64,000 bases of DNA, taken from Sabethes cyaneus. Taxonomy: Eukaryota; Arthropoda; Insecta; Diptera; Culicidae. Under the pieces are notes generated by a model. The model saw only the letters and a list, made by a program, of their open reading frames with translations. It did not search any database and was not told the origin of the DNA. Positions 44,369 through 56,573 of the stretch are shown here, in pieces. Where the stretch lies: contig NC_071355.1 of the NCBI RefSeq assembly GCF_943734655.1, positions 28,370,964-28,434,963 of the forward strand. Direction: 5' to 3'. The first letter of the stretch is position 1; each line of letters begins with the position of its first letter. A program made the translations under genes and the position numbers.

Positions 44369-45840
44369 TATGAACGTGGCTTAGTCGCCGGCGCACCGGC
44401 CGGGCACCTTGGACCTCCCGTTACGTGCTTTGCGTCCCGTTTACCGGTGCAGATCAGGCACTTAGGAGGCTCCGCGCAGTCCTTTGCTTTATGGCCAGCA
44501 CTGCCACATCTCCTGCACAACTGGCTCCTATCTGGCCCCTTGCAGTTCCAGGCTTTATGTCCGTGCTCGAAACACCGGAAGCAAGCTTCCGACTGCTTGG
44601 ACACGCTCAGTGGGCATACCGACCACCCCACTTTTAGCCTAGCAGCTTTCAGGGCTTTGTTTCCGTCAGTCAGCGGAAGTCGTATAGTGGCTACCTGGGT
44701 CCCGGCCGGACCCTTGCGTAGGCGAACCGCCTCGGTTGCCACCACCACTCCACTTTGCTCTTTGAGAGCTTGTACGACCTCACGCACTTCGGTGATCTCG
44801 TCCAGGTTCTTAAGCTGGAGAGTCACTTCTGGTGTGAGAGCACGTACCTTCACTCCGTCCCCGAGCACTCCTTCCGCTATTGGCTTGTATGCGGAACTCT
44901 TCTTTGTGGCGTCCTTCTTTAACTCGAGGATCATATCGCCCGTGCGTGAGCGGCGGATGCTCCGTACGTCCGCGCCCAGATCCTTGAGTAGGGCGTCTCC
45001 TCTCATGGCCTTCAGAACCTCCGAGTATTTCGACCCGTCGGTTTTCAGGATAAGAGCGTCGCCCTTCTTCGCTCGCTTTCTTGCCGGTTTAGGTGGAGCA
45101 GTTTTTTTACTGGAGCCTCCTCCGCCTTTTCTCTTGGCCCTAACCTCGGTCCACGGGCCACCTGTCTTGGAGCTTCCCGCTGGTTCATCGGTTAGCTCTG
45201 CCAACCCGCTAGCCTGAGGGCTTTTACCGATCAGGCGTTTTTTCGGTCCGCCAGGGGTGCTATCCCCCGGGGACTGTCTCGGGCGCTTAGCGGATGCCTT
45301 ACCGCTGCTGGTAGCGCCTTCCGTAGCCTCCTGGGCCGCGTTACGACACTCCGTCAACGGGCAAGCGTCCGTTTGTACTGCCTTCGACGCCTTCACGGTC
45401 ACCTTCTTAGCCTCTCCTGCACGGGCCACGAGGTCGTTGTGCGTTTTTGTCGCTGCATTCAAGGTTCTCCGAAGCATGAGCAAGCTCTGCTTCAGGTCCT
45501 TGGAGAAATTTCCGCGACCTGACGTGAACTCGATTATTACCTCGAGCTGCTGTGACGCTGCTACCACTTTAGGTACAGCATCTCTATTTTTCTCCATCGC
45601 CCTGATAAGCGCTGGGCCGTTCATCGCTGTGTCCGGCGTGGTAGGCATACCGCTGCCTTTGCCACCCACACTAGCGCTCCTAGTTGCATCCTTCTCCACC
45701 CTTGGTGGAGAACGCTGGATGCCTCCTCTAGCGAACGGGTTTTCCACCGTATCCACACTTGTTATATTTTTGATTTTGTCTTCCATAAGAATCCCACGAG
45801 TTGAGGGGAAAGAAAAGTCCGCCACATCAGAGCCCCTCAT
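44368..45840 (-). CDS. R1-clade ORF1: gag-like RNA-binding protein (490 aa)
   Basis: ORF1 proteins coat the element RNA and help deliver it to the nucleus and target. The first half is Lys/Ser/Pro-rich and low complexity (RPRQSPGDSTPGGPKKRL, KRKGGGGSSKK, PARKRAKKGDA), with probable basic nuclear-localisation stretches. A central domain (about 265-410) precedes three zinc knuckles: CFRCFEHGHKAWNC at 420-433 and CRRCGSAGHKAKDC at 442-455, both C-x2-C-x4-H-x4-C, and a looser one from CLIC to PRC at 461-479. This arrangement is typical of R1/I-type LINEs. The ATG (45838-45840) follows a 290-bp leader. The TAG stop overlaps the ORF2 start. No stop or frameshift is present. Confidence 0.93.
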   Translation of the reverse strand: MRGSDVADFSFPSTRGILMEDKIKNITSVDTVENPFARGGIQRSPPRVEKDATRSASVGGKGSGMPTTPDTAMNGPALIRAMEKNRDAVPKVVAASQQLEVIIEFTSGRGNFSKDLKQSLLMLRRTLNAATKTHNDLVARAGEAKKVTVKASKAVQTDACPLTECRNAAQEATEGATSSGKASAKRPRQSPGDSTPGGPKKRLIGKSPQASGLAELTDEPAGSSKTGGPWTEVRAKRKGGGGSSKKTAPPKPARKRAKKGDALILKTDGSKYSEVLKAMRGDALLKDLGADVRSIRRSRTGDMILELKKDATKKSSAYKPIAEGVLGDGVKVRALTPEVTLQLKNLDEITEVREVVQALKEQSGVVVATEAVRLRKGPAGTQVATIRLPLTDGNKALKAARLKVGWSVCPLSVSKQSEACFRCFEHGHKAWNCKGPDRSQLCRRCGSAGHKAKDCAEPPKCLICTGKRDAKHVTGGPRCPAGAPATKPRS

Positions 45841-46130
45841 GATGCGGTAAGGGCTGATTACTGTGGAGGGCGCTCTGGTACTCCACAGGCTCCGTTTGAG
45901 GCTGAGTATTTATAGAACCCCCCCCACCATTCATCCCTCGGCACGGGTCGCATGACACCTTGGATTAGGGGTTTATCCATTCATGTTTTTACTTTTAGCC
46001 ATGGATAATAGCTATTAAAACCATCCTCCTTTGGGGGCTTTGGACCCTCTGCTCAGGTTCTCGGTATTTTCAGGTTCATCGAACATGCTTCTACCGAGAT
46101 CCGTCATTTGCAGGCGGAGAGTTTACACTC

Positions 46131-46477
<347 letters not shown>

Positions 46478-47820
46478 CTAATCAAGGGTCGACTATTTTA
46501 ATCAGATGCCAATAAATTAGGTTAACGGGAAACTAGCAGTCATTAACTTTTCGTCGGCGAGCCCAATTTCGGAAACAGTTTTTGGGCCTAAAAGCAGGGT
46601 TCTATTTATAGAAATGTATTCACTGTATTCTTCTTGCCAATCTGAACACAGCGAATATATTTTAATGAACAAAATTTTTGTTTCGAACAAAAACACTGCT
46701 TCTAAAATTTGCACCAACGATGACGTCATTATTAGTGACTACAAATAAAATGGATAACTTTTGCGCAATCAGATAAGCAGATTTCTAATTTTATTTCATC
46801 TGTTACTTATGACGTCAAAAAAATCCCACCGCGATCTGGAATATCTCCGGGAAAATGGAACCATAATTTACCAGCATATTTTTCCATTAAAGGCCAATCT
46901 AATGTGGTTCTTTTAAGACTAGTTGCATAAAAATCGTTTGAAAATCAGTGGAGATAGAGCCAAAAGTGTAACTGAAAGTACCTTCATTTTTGATGTCGGG
47001 GACGTAAAGGTTAATTAATTAATTTAAGTGCTCTTTTTTAACACATCATTATATTTCGTAACCGGTAAGAGATACATAGTTACTTTATTCACCAAAGTTG
47101 CTTATTTTAGTATTTTCTACAACTTTTGGAGAAAAAAACTTTTTTTTTAATTATTTAAGAAAACAAAAGTTTGTATCTCCCTAATAGGTGAATTTATGGT
47201 CACCCTAATAGTGCAGGAAGATGCGCTATATTTTATTATTTTACTTCTCCGAAGACACCACCCTTCAGAAAATACACATTTTTCATCAAACGGTTTTTAG
47301 CCTAAAAACAGTTATATCTTATTAATTAATGCAGAAAAAGCAAAACAGTCTTCAGCAAAAATATTCCTCTTTTATATGCAAAATGTTGTCTAGAACATTA
47401 CATTGAGCTCTCTGTTGAAATAAACATTATACAAGAAGAAATATGATTTGAGAGGTCGTTTATAAACAAAGGTCTATTGCTGAAAATGGGTAAAAGGTAG
47501 AAGTTTGATATCTTCAAAAAAAAATACTTGAAATTGGTTTATCTTTAATATTTTGAAACCGAAAAGGTGAAAAAAAATTTACTCTAAAAGTTATTACATA
47601 AATTGTTGTTAAAGTAACACGTAAAAATTGGACGACCCCTTCAAAAGATGCATCATTTTTTCATTCAAAAAGTTTTCGAAGACCACATTGAGCTGAGACG
47701 CGCCGTTTAACCGCAAATATATTTGTCCCGAAATTTTAATTTCTGGCCCATAGTGCAGCGTGCCCAGCCCAGCCCGCATGGCTTTCAAAATGTTTTGGCA
47801 TAGAAAATCAGACCAAAGTC
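46478..47820. other. AT-rich, no gene recognised
   Basis: No coding signal. Short mobile-element-like phrases, such as ATTTATGGTCACCCTAATAG near 47195-47215, hint at decayed MITEs, but no pair of ends could be matched. Confidence 0.4.
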
Positions 47821-48562
47821 GGAGACATAAACGACTAAAATTTTTGAAAAAGCCATAAATTTTTTATTTCAGATTTTGATTCTTCAGTTTTTCCGCTTAT
47901 TTTGATACTAATTTTGTAATGATCCGGCCACACGAAGTGGCGAAAAACGATCATGCACATAAGCATTCCAGTGCGGCGTGGAACAACTTCGGCGGACTAA
48001 ACCGCCGCTCCTGGAAAACCACGATTTTCAAACTTTAGGTACCTTTTTCTCAGAAACTACACAACGTATTGGAACAAACTTTTTTTTGTTTTGTTGGTAG
48101 AAGCTTGGCAAAGACTTTTATAACTTTTGAGTTTTGTAAACAAAACACAGCTTGAGAAAAATAAAAAAGAAGGAAAAGAGATGGTTGAAAAAATTAAAAT
48201 TTGTCTTCTTTTTCCTTTTTCTCTGGCTGTGTTCCGTTTACAAAGCTCAAAAGTTATAAAATTCTTTGCCAAGCTTCTACCAACAAAACAAAATAAAAAG
48301 TTTGTTTCGATACGTTATGTAGTTTCTGAGAAAAAGGTACATAAAGTTTGAAAATCGTGGTTTTATTCCGTTTATTCGTTTTATTCCGGCGAAGTTCTTC
48401 CACGCCGCACTGGCATCCTTATGTGTTCGATCGTTTTTCGGCCACTTCCCGTGGTCGGATCATTACTAAATTAGTATCAAAATAAGCGGAAAAGACTGCA
48501 GAATCAAATTCTGAAATAAAAAAGTAAAAACTTTTTCAAACATTTTAGTCGTTTATGTCCCC
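47821..48562. mobile_element. 742-bp near-perfect palindromic (foldback) element
   Basis: The left arm from GGAGACATAAACGACTAAAA pairs with the right arm ending in its complement at 48562. Pairing runs through AATGATCC, GCCGAAAAACGATC-type segments, the CACGCCGCACTGG block, GAAAATCGTGGTT, CTCAGAAACTAC and GCCAAGCTTCTACCAACAAA to a centre near 48190. Each arm is about 350 bp with few mismatches and almost no loop. Frames at 48057-48351 on both strands arise from the symmetry. No clear target duplication was found. Confidence 0.85.
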
Positions 48563-48574
48563 TTAAAATGGGCA

Positions 48575-48930
48575 TAAAATTGGGTTTGAAGTCGTACTTG
48601 AAATTATTCTGAAAATCGGAGCTGAAGTTGGACTTGAAATTAATTACGAATACGATATTTTACTTCAAACTAGTCTTAAAATCGCACTAAAAATGATTTA
48701 AATTCAATTTGATTTAAAACTGGACTTGACAATTGAGCTTGAAATAGTATTTAAAATAGTATTCAAAATTAGAATTGAATTCAACTTGAAATCGAGCTTG
48801 GAATTTGACTACAAATGATATTTAAAATTGCAGCTGAAATAAGACTCAATTTTTTTTTAATTGCACTTGAAGTTGGGCGTGACACTGGATTCAAATTGAA
48901 CTTGAAATGGGAATTAAAATGGATCTTGTT
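48575..48930. repeat. Diverged minisatellite, about 12-bp unit
   Basis: Degenerate iterations of a unit near ACTTGAAATTGG (variants GCTTGAAATAG, ACTTGAAATCG, GCTGAAATAAG) fill the stretch immediately right of the palindrome, at least twenty units. It is old and not coding. Confidence 0.75.
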
Positions 48931-49139
48931 GGGGGAATTTTAGGAAGGAATCTAACAAACACCGGGCCTTAAGCAACACGTCTAGCGCAACTTTAAAGTT
49001 GTAATTTTATTAGTAGGTAACTGTTAGATTTTTGCTTAGTGGATTGCATTTTACAATTTTACATTACTGACAAATGTTGATAACTCAAACCAAATGGATT
49101 TGTGCACTCAAAGTACAAAACATTTGTGATAAAAAATTA

Positions 49140-50431
49140 CCGTCATCCGGGGCGAGATTGTGCCAAAAAAGCATATGTTTTTGTTCTTTAGCTCAGTATA
49201 CACGCAATTTAGGAACTAAGTTGATTTCAAACCTGTCAAATTATACTAAATTGTTCAATTAACAACTACCGTAGAGATGATTTAGTTACAACGAAACCTT
49301 ATTTTACTGGAAGTGCATGAACTTTGGCACAATCTCACCCCTTCTAGGGGGTGACATTGTGCCAAAAAGATAAAGTTAGGCTAAAAATCTAAACAATGAA
49401 CATTAGCATGTTTATAAACAATACACATAAATATCAGTATAAAGTAGTTCATATGGGGCCGTCCATGAACTAAGCGGACTATTAGGAGCAGGGGGTCGGC
49501 CAAAAACAACGCATTATACAAAAAGTATGTACGAAAATAACCCGGGGAGGTCTGAAATAACTAAAAATGAGTTCGTACTCAATGGACAGCCTTTATATAG
49601 CCAGTAGCGTTTCGAGGGTTAACAAAGGGGAGATATATGAAGGGGTGTATCCCAAGGGGGTATACCTATTTGATCATTTAACAACAGTAACCATTACTTC
49701 GTTCGAGAACCCGCAGCCGCAGAACATCCCACACCCCTCCCTCTCCTTAAAACTTTATTAAGCAGTTTATACACGGTATAATATATTCGTCTTATATTAG
49801 AGTGTTTATTCAAAGTATCTAAAATTTCCAGAGAAAAAAAAAATTTGTTTAAATTATTCAGCAGACATATGATGCTGTTTGCTCTAAACTGGATGATGCA
49901 ATCTAATCTGTCAAAATATTGTGCTCAATTGTAAGGAATGTGAGTGTACTGGTGTTTACTGACGTATTTTTGTTGTGTATGTGAAATCCACAAATAGGAT
50001 CGATCATTATGGCTTGGCACAATCTCACCCCCATGAAGCTCGAAAAGTACAAAGTTTCGAAAAATATTATTTTCGTAATCAAAACTTATCCAACGCATAA
50101 TAACCTTTCAATACAATGTAAATGATTAGTTTATGTACCTTCAAAATAGCAAGTTGATGCGATTTCTTGTTTGGGTTGGTTTATGGGGGACATTTTTTAC
50201 AAGCGTTATTTCCGAGTATTTTTGATTGCAAACTTTGAAGCCCTGTTTGGGCTAAATAGTTTGCTAATATTATCTGTATTCCACTCTAAGTTATGAATAA
50301 ATATGTTATGTTCATCATCAGTTTGAATTTAGGTCACCAGTTTCTATAGATATAATAAATTTTCACAAATAAACATTTTTGGTTCTCGGCCCAATCTCAC
50401 CCCCGTGGCACAATCTCACCCCGGATGGCGG
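49140..50431. mobile_element. TA-flanked non-autonomous DNA element with iterated terminal motif (family B)
   Basis: CCGTCATCCGGGGCGAGATT at the left end is inverted at 50404-50431 (complement CCGCCATCCGGGGTGAGATT), with TA on both sides. The terminal motif near GGGGTGAGATTGTGCCA recurs internally: inverted at about 49315-49331, direct at about 49350-49366, and inverted at 50012-50030 and 50387-50400. No transposase is present. It is 1292 bp and likely mobilised by a Tc1/mariner-type source, judging by the TA target only. Confidence 0.8.
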
Positions 50432-50433
50432 TA

Positions 50434-53300
50434 GCTTAAATTTTTCTCTAACGCATTTTGCCAATTTCAATTTTAAAATGATAGTAAGGTCATTGCGTAG
50501 TTTTAAACAATGGAAAAGAAAACAACTAAACTCATCACGGAGATCAAGTCAGACTTATCAGCTGCACGTGACTTCTATTTCTAGGGTCGCTCGCAACGCA
50601 AGGTAGCAGGCTCCCGGGCTTCTAACCGCTAGTTCCTTTACGTGATCAATGGTTGTTTAAAAGTTTTACATCAAACAACAATTCAGTGGCGCTGAAGGGC
50701 ACCTGCCTGCCTGTCTGCCTGCCCAAGCGGACAACCAAAACAACGTGAGAAAACTCTATCTAATCCACCTGTGCGGTGCAAACAAAACCCAATTATACGA
50801 ATTGGGGTTGCACTGTTGAATGCCCAAGAATAACAAACCACACACAATCTCCCTTCGTTAACATACCGGGGCGATTCTGCATATGTTTGTATAGAGTAAT
50901 TGTACTCTCTATAGTACCTACTGCCGGTAGCTGGATATGCATGCGAGTGCTGTATGAGAATTGCACCTTTTTCGATGGTCACTCGTAGATATTTGGCTGT
51001 CATGGGTAGGCAGGCAGTAAATTTTATGCTAATACAATTCAATCGAAACGTGTGAATTTTCCACCCCCTCATCCGTCGGATGGCAGTTGTTTTTACCTGA
51101 GGATAGATACGATGTTCGGCTATTCTCCTGCCCGTCGTTCTCATAACCCTTTGTTCCATCAATCCTACACTGCTGAATCTGCAACTTAAATGCATTTCGA
51201 TAGCATTATGAAACAGAACACTAACGGCACTGAATCAAGAGGGGAAGCACGCCCTAATGACTTCAAATTGGGGGTAAGTTTTTCTCAGTTAAACAGACAG
51301 TGTTATCCGCAGATAGTAAATAGTGGAAAAAGCCCACCGAAGGTCTCAAACTAGGGGTCATTTCCTTTGCAAATCTATTCAAGCGTAGCTGCCGCACCAT
51401 CGCATCGTGGCCCACATTGGCAGTGCGTTGAGGACCCATACCCATACCCACCTGGCAATTGTTCCTGCTGCCAGCAAGCGTCCATGCGAGCGTATGGCTG
51501 TGGATTCGAGCGCAAGGTATCGTAAATTGTTGGTCACGCTTGGCAGAACGCACACTCACACTGAACTAAAGTGCTGTCGCAGTTTAGCCCTGTTTGTGAT
51601 TACCGTCATCATCGTCATTGCGTTTGTCGCTCTTCTGTGAACATCACCGACGACGAGATTTATGGTTCTGGGCTTCTGTGACAAGGAGCTTTCTCCTCGC
51701 AGTTCCCAACGCCAACCCTGCTGTCCAGCCCAGCCTTACTCGCCATGGACTGTGAATGCGATGACCGCCAGCGACGAAGTTAGCTATTTTGTGAACAGCA
51801 GCACGTTGCACACACAGCAGCGATCTGAAATTGTTTAGAACTGATCGTTCCGGTAATTGCCGATGGAAAAAACTTCATCAGCGTGGAAAGTTAATAAAGA
51901 TTCAAAGATACATTTATATAATAATGACAATGATCTTAATGAAGACAAGGCCAACGTATGTATGTGTATCATAATTAACAGATTTATGATTGGTAATTAG
52001 ATTTGCTGTGAAATTTGCACTGGAAAATGCATGCTTGGTCAGATACCTTCGGTTCTTAGAGTAAGCAAAACAGCTCTTTATTTTATTCATGTTTCAAACA
52101 TATAATAAAAGCATCTTACAAATGGTGCTAGAGTGCCCTTTGGCCTAGCGGCAACCACTTGCCTGTTTTTTTAAACCAAACTGATATCGTTGTTATGATG
52201 ATTGTGTTTTAAATATATAAAAAAATTAGTTTCAAGGATCTCAACCCGTGCTCGACGCATAAGTTAAAAATTATGCTTACGGAACATAATTTTTTTTATC
52301 GTGATTTTCTTTTCTCTTGCTGTTGGCATTTTAGTTGACCGACGAATATGAAGCCGTAACAAGCCATAATTCCAACTTTTTCAATAAATTTTAAATGGAG
52401 TTGCAAAAAAAAGGAATATTTAAAATTAAACACTGAAATATACCCACCATTCTTTGCACCAACTCCCGTCGTCGATTAAAGTTACATCCTTCTTCTACAG
52501 TTTTCTCCTTGGCAACCATATTGACGCCATTGTCGTTGTACAGTTAACGAGGTAGCGGCGCTATAAATATAAAAAAGAAATAATACATTCTTCAACAATA
52601 TTTGTCATCTACTACATATTTTTTCTGTACATCACTGTTTCGAATTCTGTTTGGCTAAGGTGCTGCGGTTAAAAGAGAAAAAGTGATGCAAAAAGAGCAA
52701 AACAAGCCTGTCTTCTAGCGTAGTTTTTAGATTTCCAAAGTTTTTGACGGCTCCAGGGGTCGAAGCTACTTCTCGTATCGCAGTTTCTGCTTGATTCAAC
52801 GTTTCCTTAGGCTTATTCTAAGAAAAATGTTAGGCTGTTACCATCAATAGTTAGGCTTATTCAGATTCTCAACATTTTGGTTGAAAATTCGGACACTGGA
52901 ATCATCAATCAATTCTAATCATAACTTACCTACCTACATGCTACGATCAAGAAAATGAGTTTCTTGTAATAATAACAAAACACAAAACCGTAAAGCTTCA
53001 TAGCACTAATAGGGGGATACCCCAAATGCCCACGTGAGAAAAGAATATCGTACATATTAATCGTCAATGCAGAATGTATTTCAAGAAACTAGACAATAAG
53101 CCCTAAAGTAAATTAATTTCTTACCTAACCGCTCATCCTGAAGGATAAAAATCAATAAAACACGTTGAAATCATAAAATCTCATAAAAGGCATTTGAAAA
53201 TTTGTTTTAAGATTCGTTAGGGGCAAGATGCACGTAGAAGTGTACAAGAGGAACCACAACAAAGGGTCAAACTGCGCCATAACAAATGAGCGAAATGCGC
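50434..53300. other. No gene recognised
   Basis: 50500-51900 is GC-richer and apparently unique, with a 170-codon minus-strand frame (50683-51195) lacking recognisable features. 51900-53300 is AT-rich. No repeats or RNA genes were seen. The phrase TTTGGCCTAGCGGCAACCACT near 52140 is faintly tRNA-like but lacks a B box. Confidence 0.4.
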
Positions 53301-53538
53301 TGATTGTTTTATTTTTATGCAAACCTACTTGATAAATCTGCCATTCCGGATCCCGGTCTCGTAATCGGCAGGTCCATCTTCGCTGGAGTGGTCAATGCTA
53401 CGATATCGCAAAAGGATTATTCTTGGTACCTTGTAGATACCTGCAACGCGTCTTTTCGATGTCCACATTCGTGGACAATGGCCACTTTCATTGCCGCCGG
53501 AAGTGCACGTTCCGGCCAAGGCCGATGGTTGGTTTTTC

Positions 53539-55110
53539 TTATGTAGCTTCGCGGCATCTTAACCGGTTCTTTCGGAGCGAATCAGAATTAAAACAACACT
53601 TTGTTTTTTTACCAACGTTTTGACGTTTAAATCTAAATGCGTATGGACTACTAGATCGATGAACGTGTGGTTGCGCTGCAAGTAAATTCATGTTTCTCAT
53701 GGCGCATGTGCGAATTTGCAAACTACGGGACTTCAGCTGGCTATGTAATCCGTAGAAAACCTGATTCGCGGCTGCAACTCGTCGTTTCACTTCGCGGCTT
53801 ACATCGTTGTCACATGTCACGAGTGTACCAAGGTATATAAATTCCTCCACAACTTCATATCGTTCCCCATCTAAATCCACCTCGGCACCAACACCACTTG
53901 GGCTCCCACGTTCCCTACCAGCAACCATGTACTTCATTTTGGCAGTGTTAATGGTAAGTTTCAATCTCGTTGCTTTCCGTTTAAGAGGCCTGAAGGCCTC
54001 TTCCACTGCTCTACAGTTGATTCCGATGATATCGACGTCTTCCGCAAAACCAAGAAGCATGTGAGATTTCGTGATGATAGTTCCATTCCTTTCCACGTTT
54101 GCCCTTCGTAATGCACCTTCCAAGGCAATGTTGAATGGCAGGTAAGAGAGTTAGAGAGACCCTTGATTCAGCCCATCCAACGTCACGAAAGCAGCTGAGG
54201 TCTCACCCGCTATTCTAACACATGATTTGGATCCGTCCAGCGTCGCACGAATCAGCGTAACTAGTTTCGTCGGAAAACCATATTCTAGCATTATCTGCCA
54301 CAGCTCATTTCGTTTAACTGAATCGTCCGCCGCTTTAAAGTCCACAAACAGATAGTTTTTACACTCCAGTCGATGTCCCTTTTTGAAAATCGGGCAAATG
54401 AGGCCATCCAACCACTCCTCCGGCGTTTGTCCTTCCTCCCAGATCCTGACAATGATCCGGTGGATTGCTTCGTACAACTGCTCGCTCGCCGCTTTTAGAA
54501 GTTCAGCCGGGATACCGTCCTTCCCAGCAGCCTTACCGTTTCTCAGCTCACTAATTGCCTTTTTAACCTCGTCCTGTGTTGGTGGCTCCACAGTTTGGCC
54601 ATCGCTTACAATTCCTATCCTGTCTCTGCTGATCTCCGCGTTTACCTCTCCATTCAACAGTGTCTGAAAGTGCTCCTTCCAGCTGGCTGCTACCGCCATT
54701 TCGTCGGTAAGCAGCTTGCCAGCACCATCATTGCACATCACAGGCAAGGCAAAATTCCTGCATCTTACCGTTTTATAGGAACTCCGTGTGTCGTTGCTGG
54801 CGTATCGCTCCTCTGCGCCGGCAAGCACGTGCTCCTCGTACTCGCGTTTCTTTAGACGATGGATTCTTTTTTCCGCATCTCTAGTCTCTTTGTACTTCTC
54901 TCTGTTTCGACACGTTACCACAGTGAGCATGCAACTCCTGGCCTGGTTCTTTTCATCTGTCACTCTCTGGCATTCGGCATCAAACCAGCTGTTACGCTGT
55001 CTTCCACGCGTCGTGCCTACCACCTCTCTCGCAGTTGTTTCGATGGCACCATGGATGTTCCTCCACAGCCTATTATATCTTCTCCTTCTACCTGCTGTTC
55101 TGCAATTCAT
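53539..55110 (-). pseudogene. RTE (lineage 2) linker and reverse transcriptase, internal deletion
   Basis: Frame 54151-55110 holds the linker (NSWFDAECQRVTDEKNQAR), KAISELRNGKAAGKDGIPAE, EEWLDGLICPIFKKGHRLEC, KNY, then immediately LFVDFKAADDSVKRNELWQI and GFPTKLVTLIRATLDGSKSC. The segment normally between NYRGI and DFKAAYD (about 60-70 residues) is missing without loss of frame. Frame 53539-54123 continues with LLGFAEDVDIIG (ADD changed to AED), NTAKMKYMVAGRERG and RYEVVEEFIYLGTLVTCDND. The AED change and the deletion both abolish polymerase function. Confidence 0.85.
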
Positions 55111-55790
55111 TGGTCAAGCTTCCTGGCGTACTTCACTGCTACGCCGTCTGCCGTTAACCGCTGGGAGTTGAAACGCAGCGTCCATTCAGTGCGAGCCTTC
55201 GCCGTGTTCGACAGCCTTGCGCGAATCTTACTCACTACGAGATAGTGGACAGAGTCGATATTTGGTCCCCGAAAAGACCGTACATCGATAACATCCGAAA
55301 ACTGTCGACCGTCAATCAAGACATGATCGATCTGAGAGCTAGAGTCGCCATTTGGATGCCTCCAGGTGCGTTTCCGAATATTCAAACGTGAAAAGTAGGT
55401 GCTACAGATGGCCATTCCTCTGGCCGCGGCAAAATTTATAAGCCTCAGACCTCTCAAGCCTGTCGTAAAACTCATCATCGGATTTATCATTTGTAGGTGC
55501 GTATAAGTTGATTAGGCTGTAGCTGAAGAATTTGCCCTTAATCCTCAACACGCATATACGGTCATCTACGGGCCTCCACAGGATAACACGCTGATTTTGT
55601 TTTCCCAACACTACGAAACCGAATCCATGTTCTGCTTTTTACCGCCACTGTAGTAGATGTGGTAGTAGAAGTGCCTGCAATAGGGTCTACTGCACGGAAC
55701 TCCCTTTCTCCGGAATTTGGCCACCGAACTTCCTGAATAGCAGCGATCTCCACTCCGACTTGATGCAGCTCTCGAGCAAGCAAGCCAGCC
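55107..55790 (-). pseudogene. RTE (lineage 2) endonuclease domain, frameshifted
   Basis: The pieces in order are ELHQVGVEIAAIQEVRWPNS (catalytic Glu in QEVRW), GEREFRAVDP, VILWRPVDDRICVLRIKGKF, FSYSLINLYAPTNDKSDDEF, YDRLERSEAY, INFAAARGMAICSTYFSRLN, IRKRTWRHPNG, IDHVLIDGRQFSDVIDVRSF and RGPNIDSVHYLVVSKIRARL. This is the full APE order except the GDFNA block, lost near the junction at about 55480. The last SDH-type motif reads DSVHY. At least two frameshifts exist. Confidence 0.85.
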
Positions 55791-56199
55791 CGTGCTGGTT
55801 CATGGCGAGTTCGGACATTACAGGTACCAAGTTACCAATCATCGTTTCGTTGTTCCCTTAATTGTTTCCTTGTCCCTTGCCGTGTCCTATACCGATTGTT
55901 CCGTTCTGAATTTCTTTCTTCGCTATTCGTGGTAATTGAGTTTTTCGGTATACTACCTCACCGGGGTCGCAATACCTACATCCCGCTAATGGGTCTGCCA
56001 TCTTAGGTATAGAATGCGGGATACAGCATTTCATATTCAGCCGCCCGTTCCGAGACAGACGCTGCGTGAGCCGCCCCTCAGCTGGAGAATAGGGGCTCTA
56101 GTTCGCATCTCCTAGCTCAGCTGCTCCAGTAAGTACCTGAAGCATTTCCGGGTCAGGCCATCGACCGTCATCATTTGACTTAGATCTGCGTGGAGGCGC

Positions 56200-56573
56200 T
56201 AGGTGAGAGCTTAAGAGAGCCAGAGCTAAATTTGACACTCCTTCCAGGTAACTCTCTCCATTTCATACCCATATTTGGTAGCATTGCCCCTAGAAATTAT
56301 TATTTTTTCGGATTCCTTGGACAATTTCCTTTGGAAACATGATAAAATTGTCTTTCTAAACCTATTGTTTCCAGAGTTACAAGGAAAAGAAAATAAGGGG
56401 ATTTGGCGAAAACGTGTCTTTTCTGTAAAAATGAAGGTACTCCCGTTAATCGAGAGGACGTCCAGTCGGCACCAAACTTAGGATTTTTCTTGCTGACCTG
56501 AAACAAATAATCTGACAAAATTTGGTTCAAATCGGAGAAGATCGATTACAAGTTTGTACTTTTTTTCGGTCAC
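56200..56573. other. AT-rich spacer between two RTE copies
   Basis: Separates the 5' end of the minus-strand RTE from the plus-strand RTE. Nothing recognised. Confidence 0.4.

Larger units (their letters stand above)
41056..46130 (-). mobile_element. R1-clade non-LTR retrotransposon, apparently full length
   Basis: Minus-strand element about 5.07 kb long: 5' UTR (45841-46130), ORF1 (44368-45840), ORF2 (41288-44368), 3' UTR (41094-41287) and a 38-base poly(A) tail (T-run 41056-41093). Two ORFs, an APE endonuclease, RT, a C-terminal Cys-His motif and no RNase H fit the R1 clade. Both long frames are open and the tail is uninterrupted, indicating recent insertion. The 3' end lies in an (AC)n array, as expected of microsatellite-targeting R1 families such as Mino. 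The 5' flank is a 180-bp piece with RTE-like sequence, then another (AC)n array. Confidence 0.92.
53539..56180 (-). mobile_element. RTE-clade LINE, second lineage, decayed
   Basis: A minus-strand RTE element of a different lineage from the 6.6-kb copy. A 5' UTR lies around 55800-56180 and includes GGGTCTGCCATCTTAGGTAT, similar in style to the 5' region near 8840. The endonuclease is in frames 55562-55783, 55402-55611 and 55107-55490, and linker plus RT at 54151-55110, then 53539-54123. Frameshifts separate the frames. The 3' end is degenerate and no clean tail is visible. Confidence 0.85.

Noticed and set aside
41379..45850. Plus-strand frames up to 292 codons opposite the R1 ORFs
   Set aside because: Antisense shadows of ORF1 and ORF2 in GC-rich coding sequence.
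50776..51195. Host exon candidate
   Set aside because: Overlapping frames on both strands with no recognisable domain or convincing splice signals.
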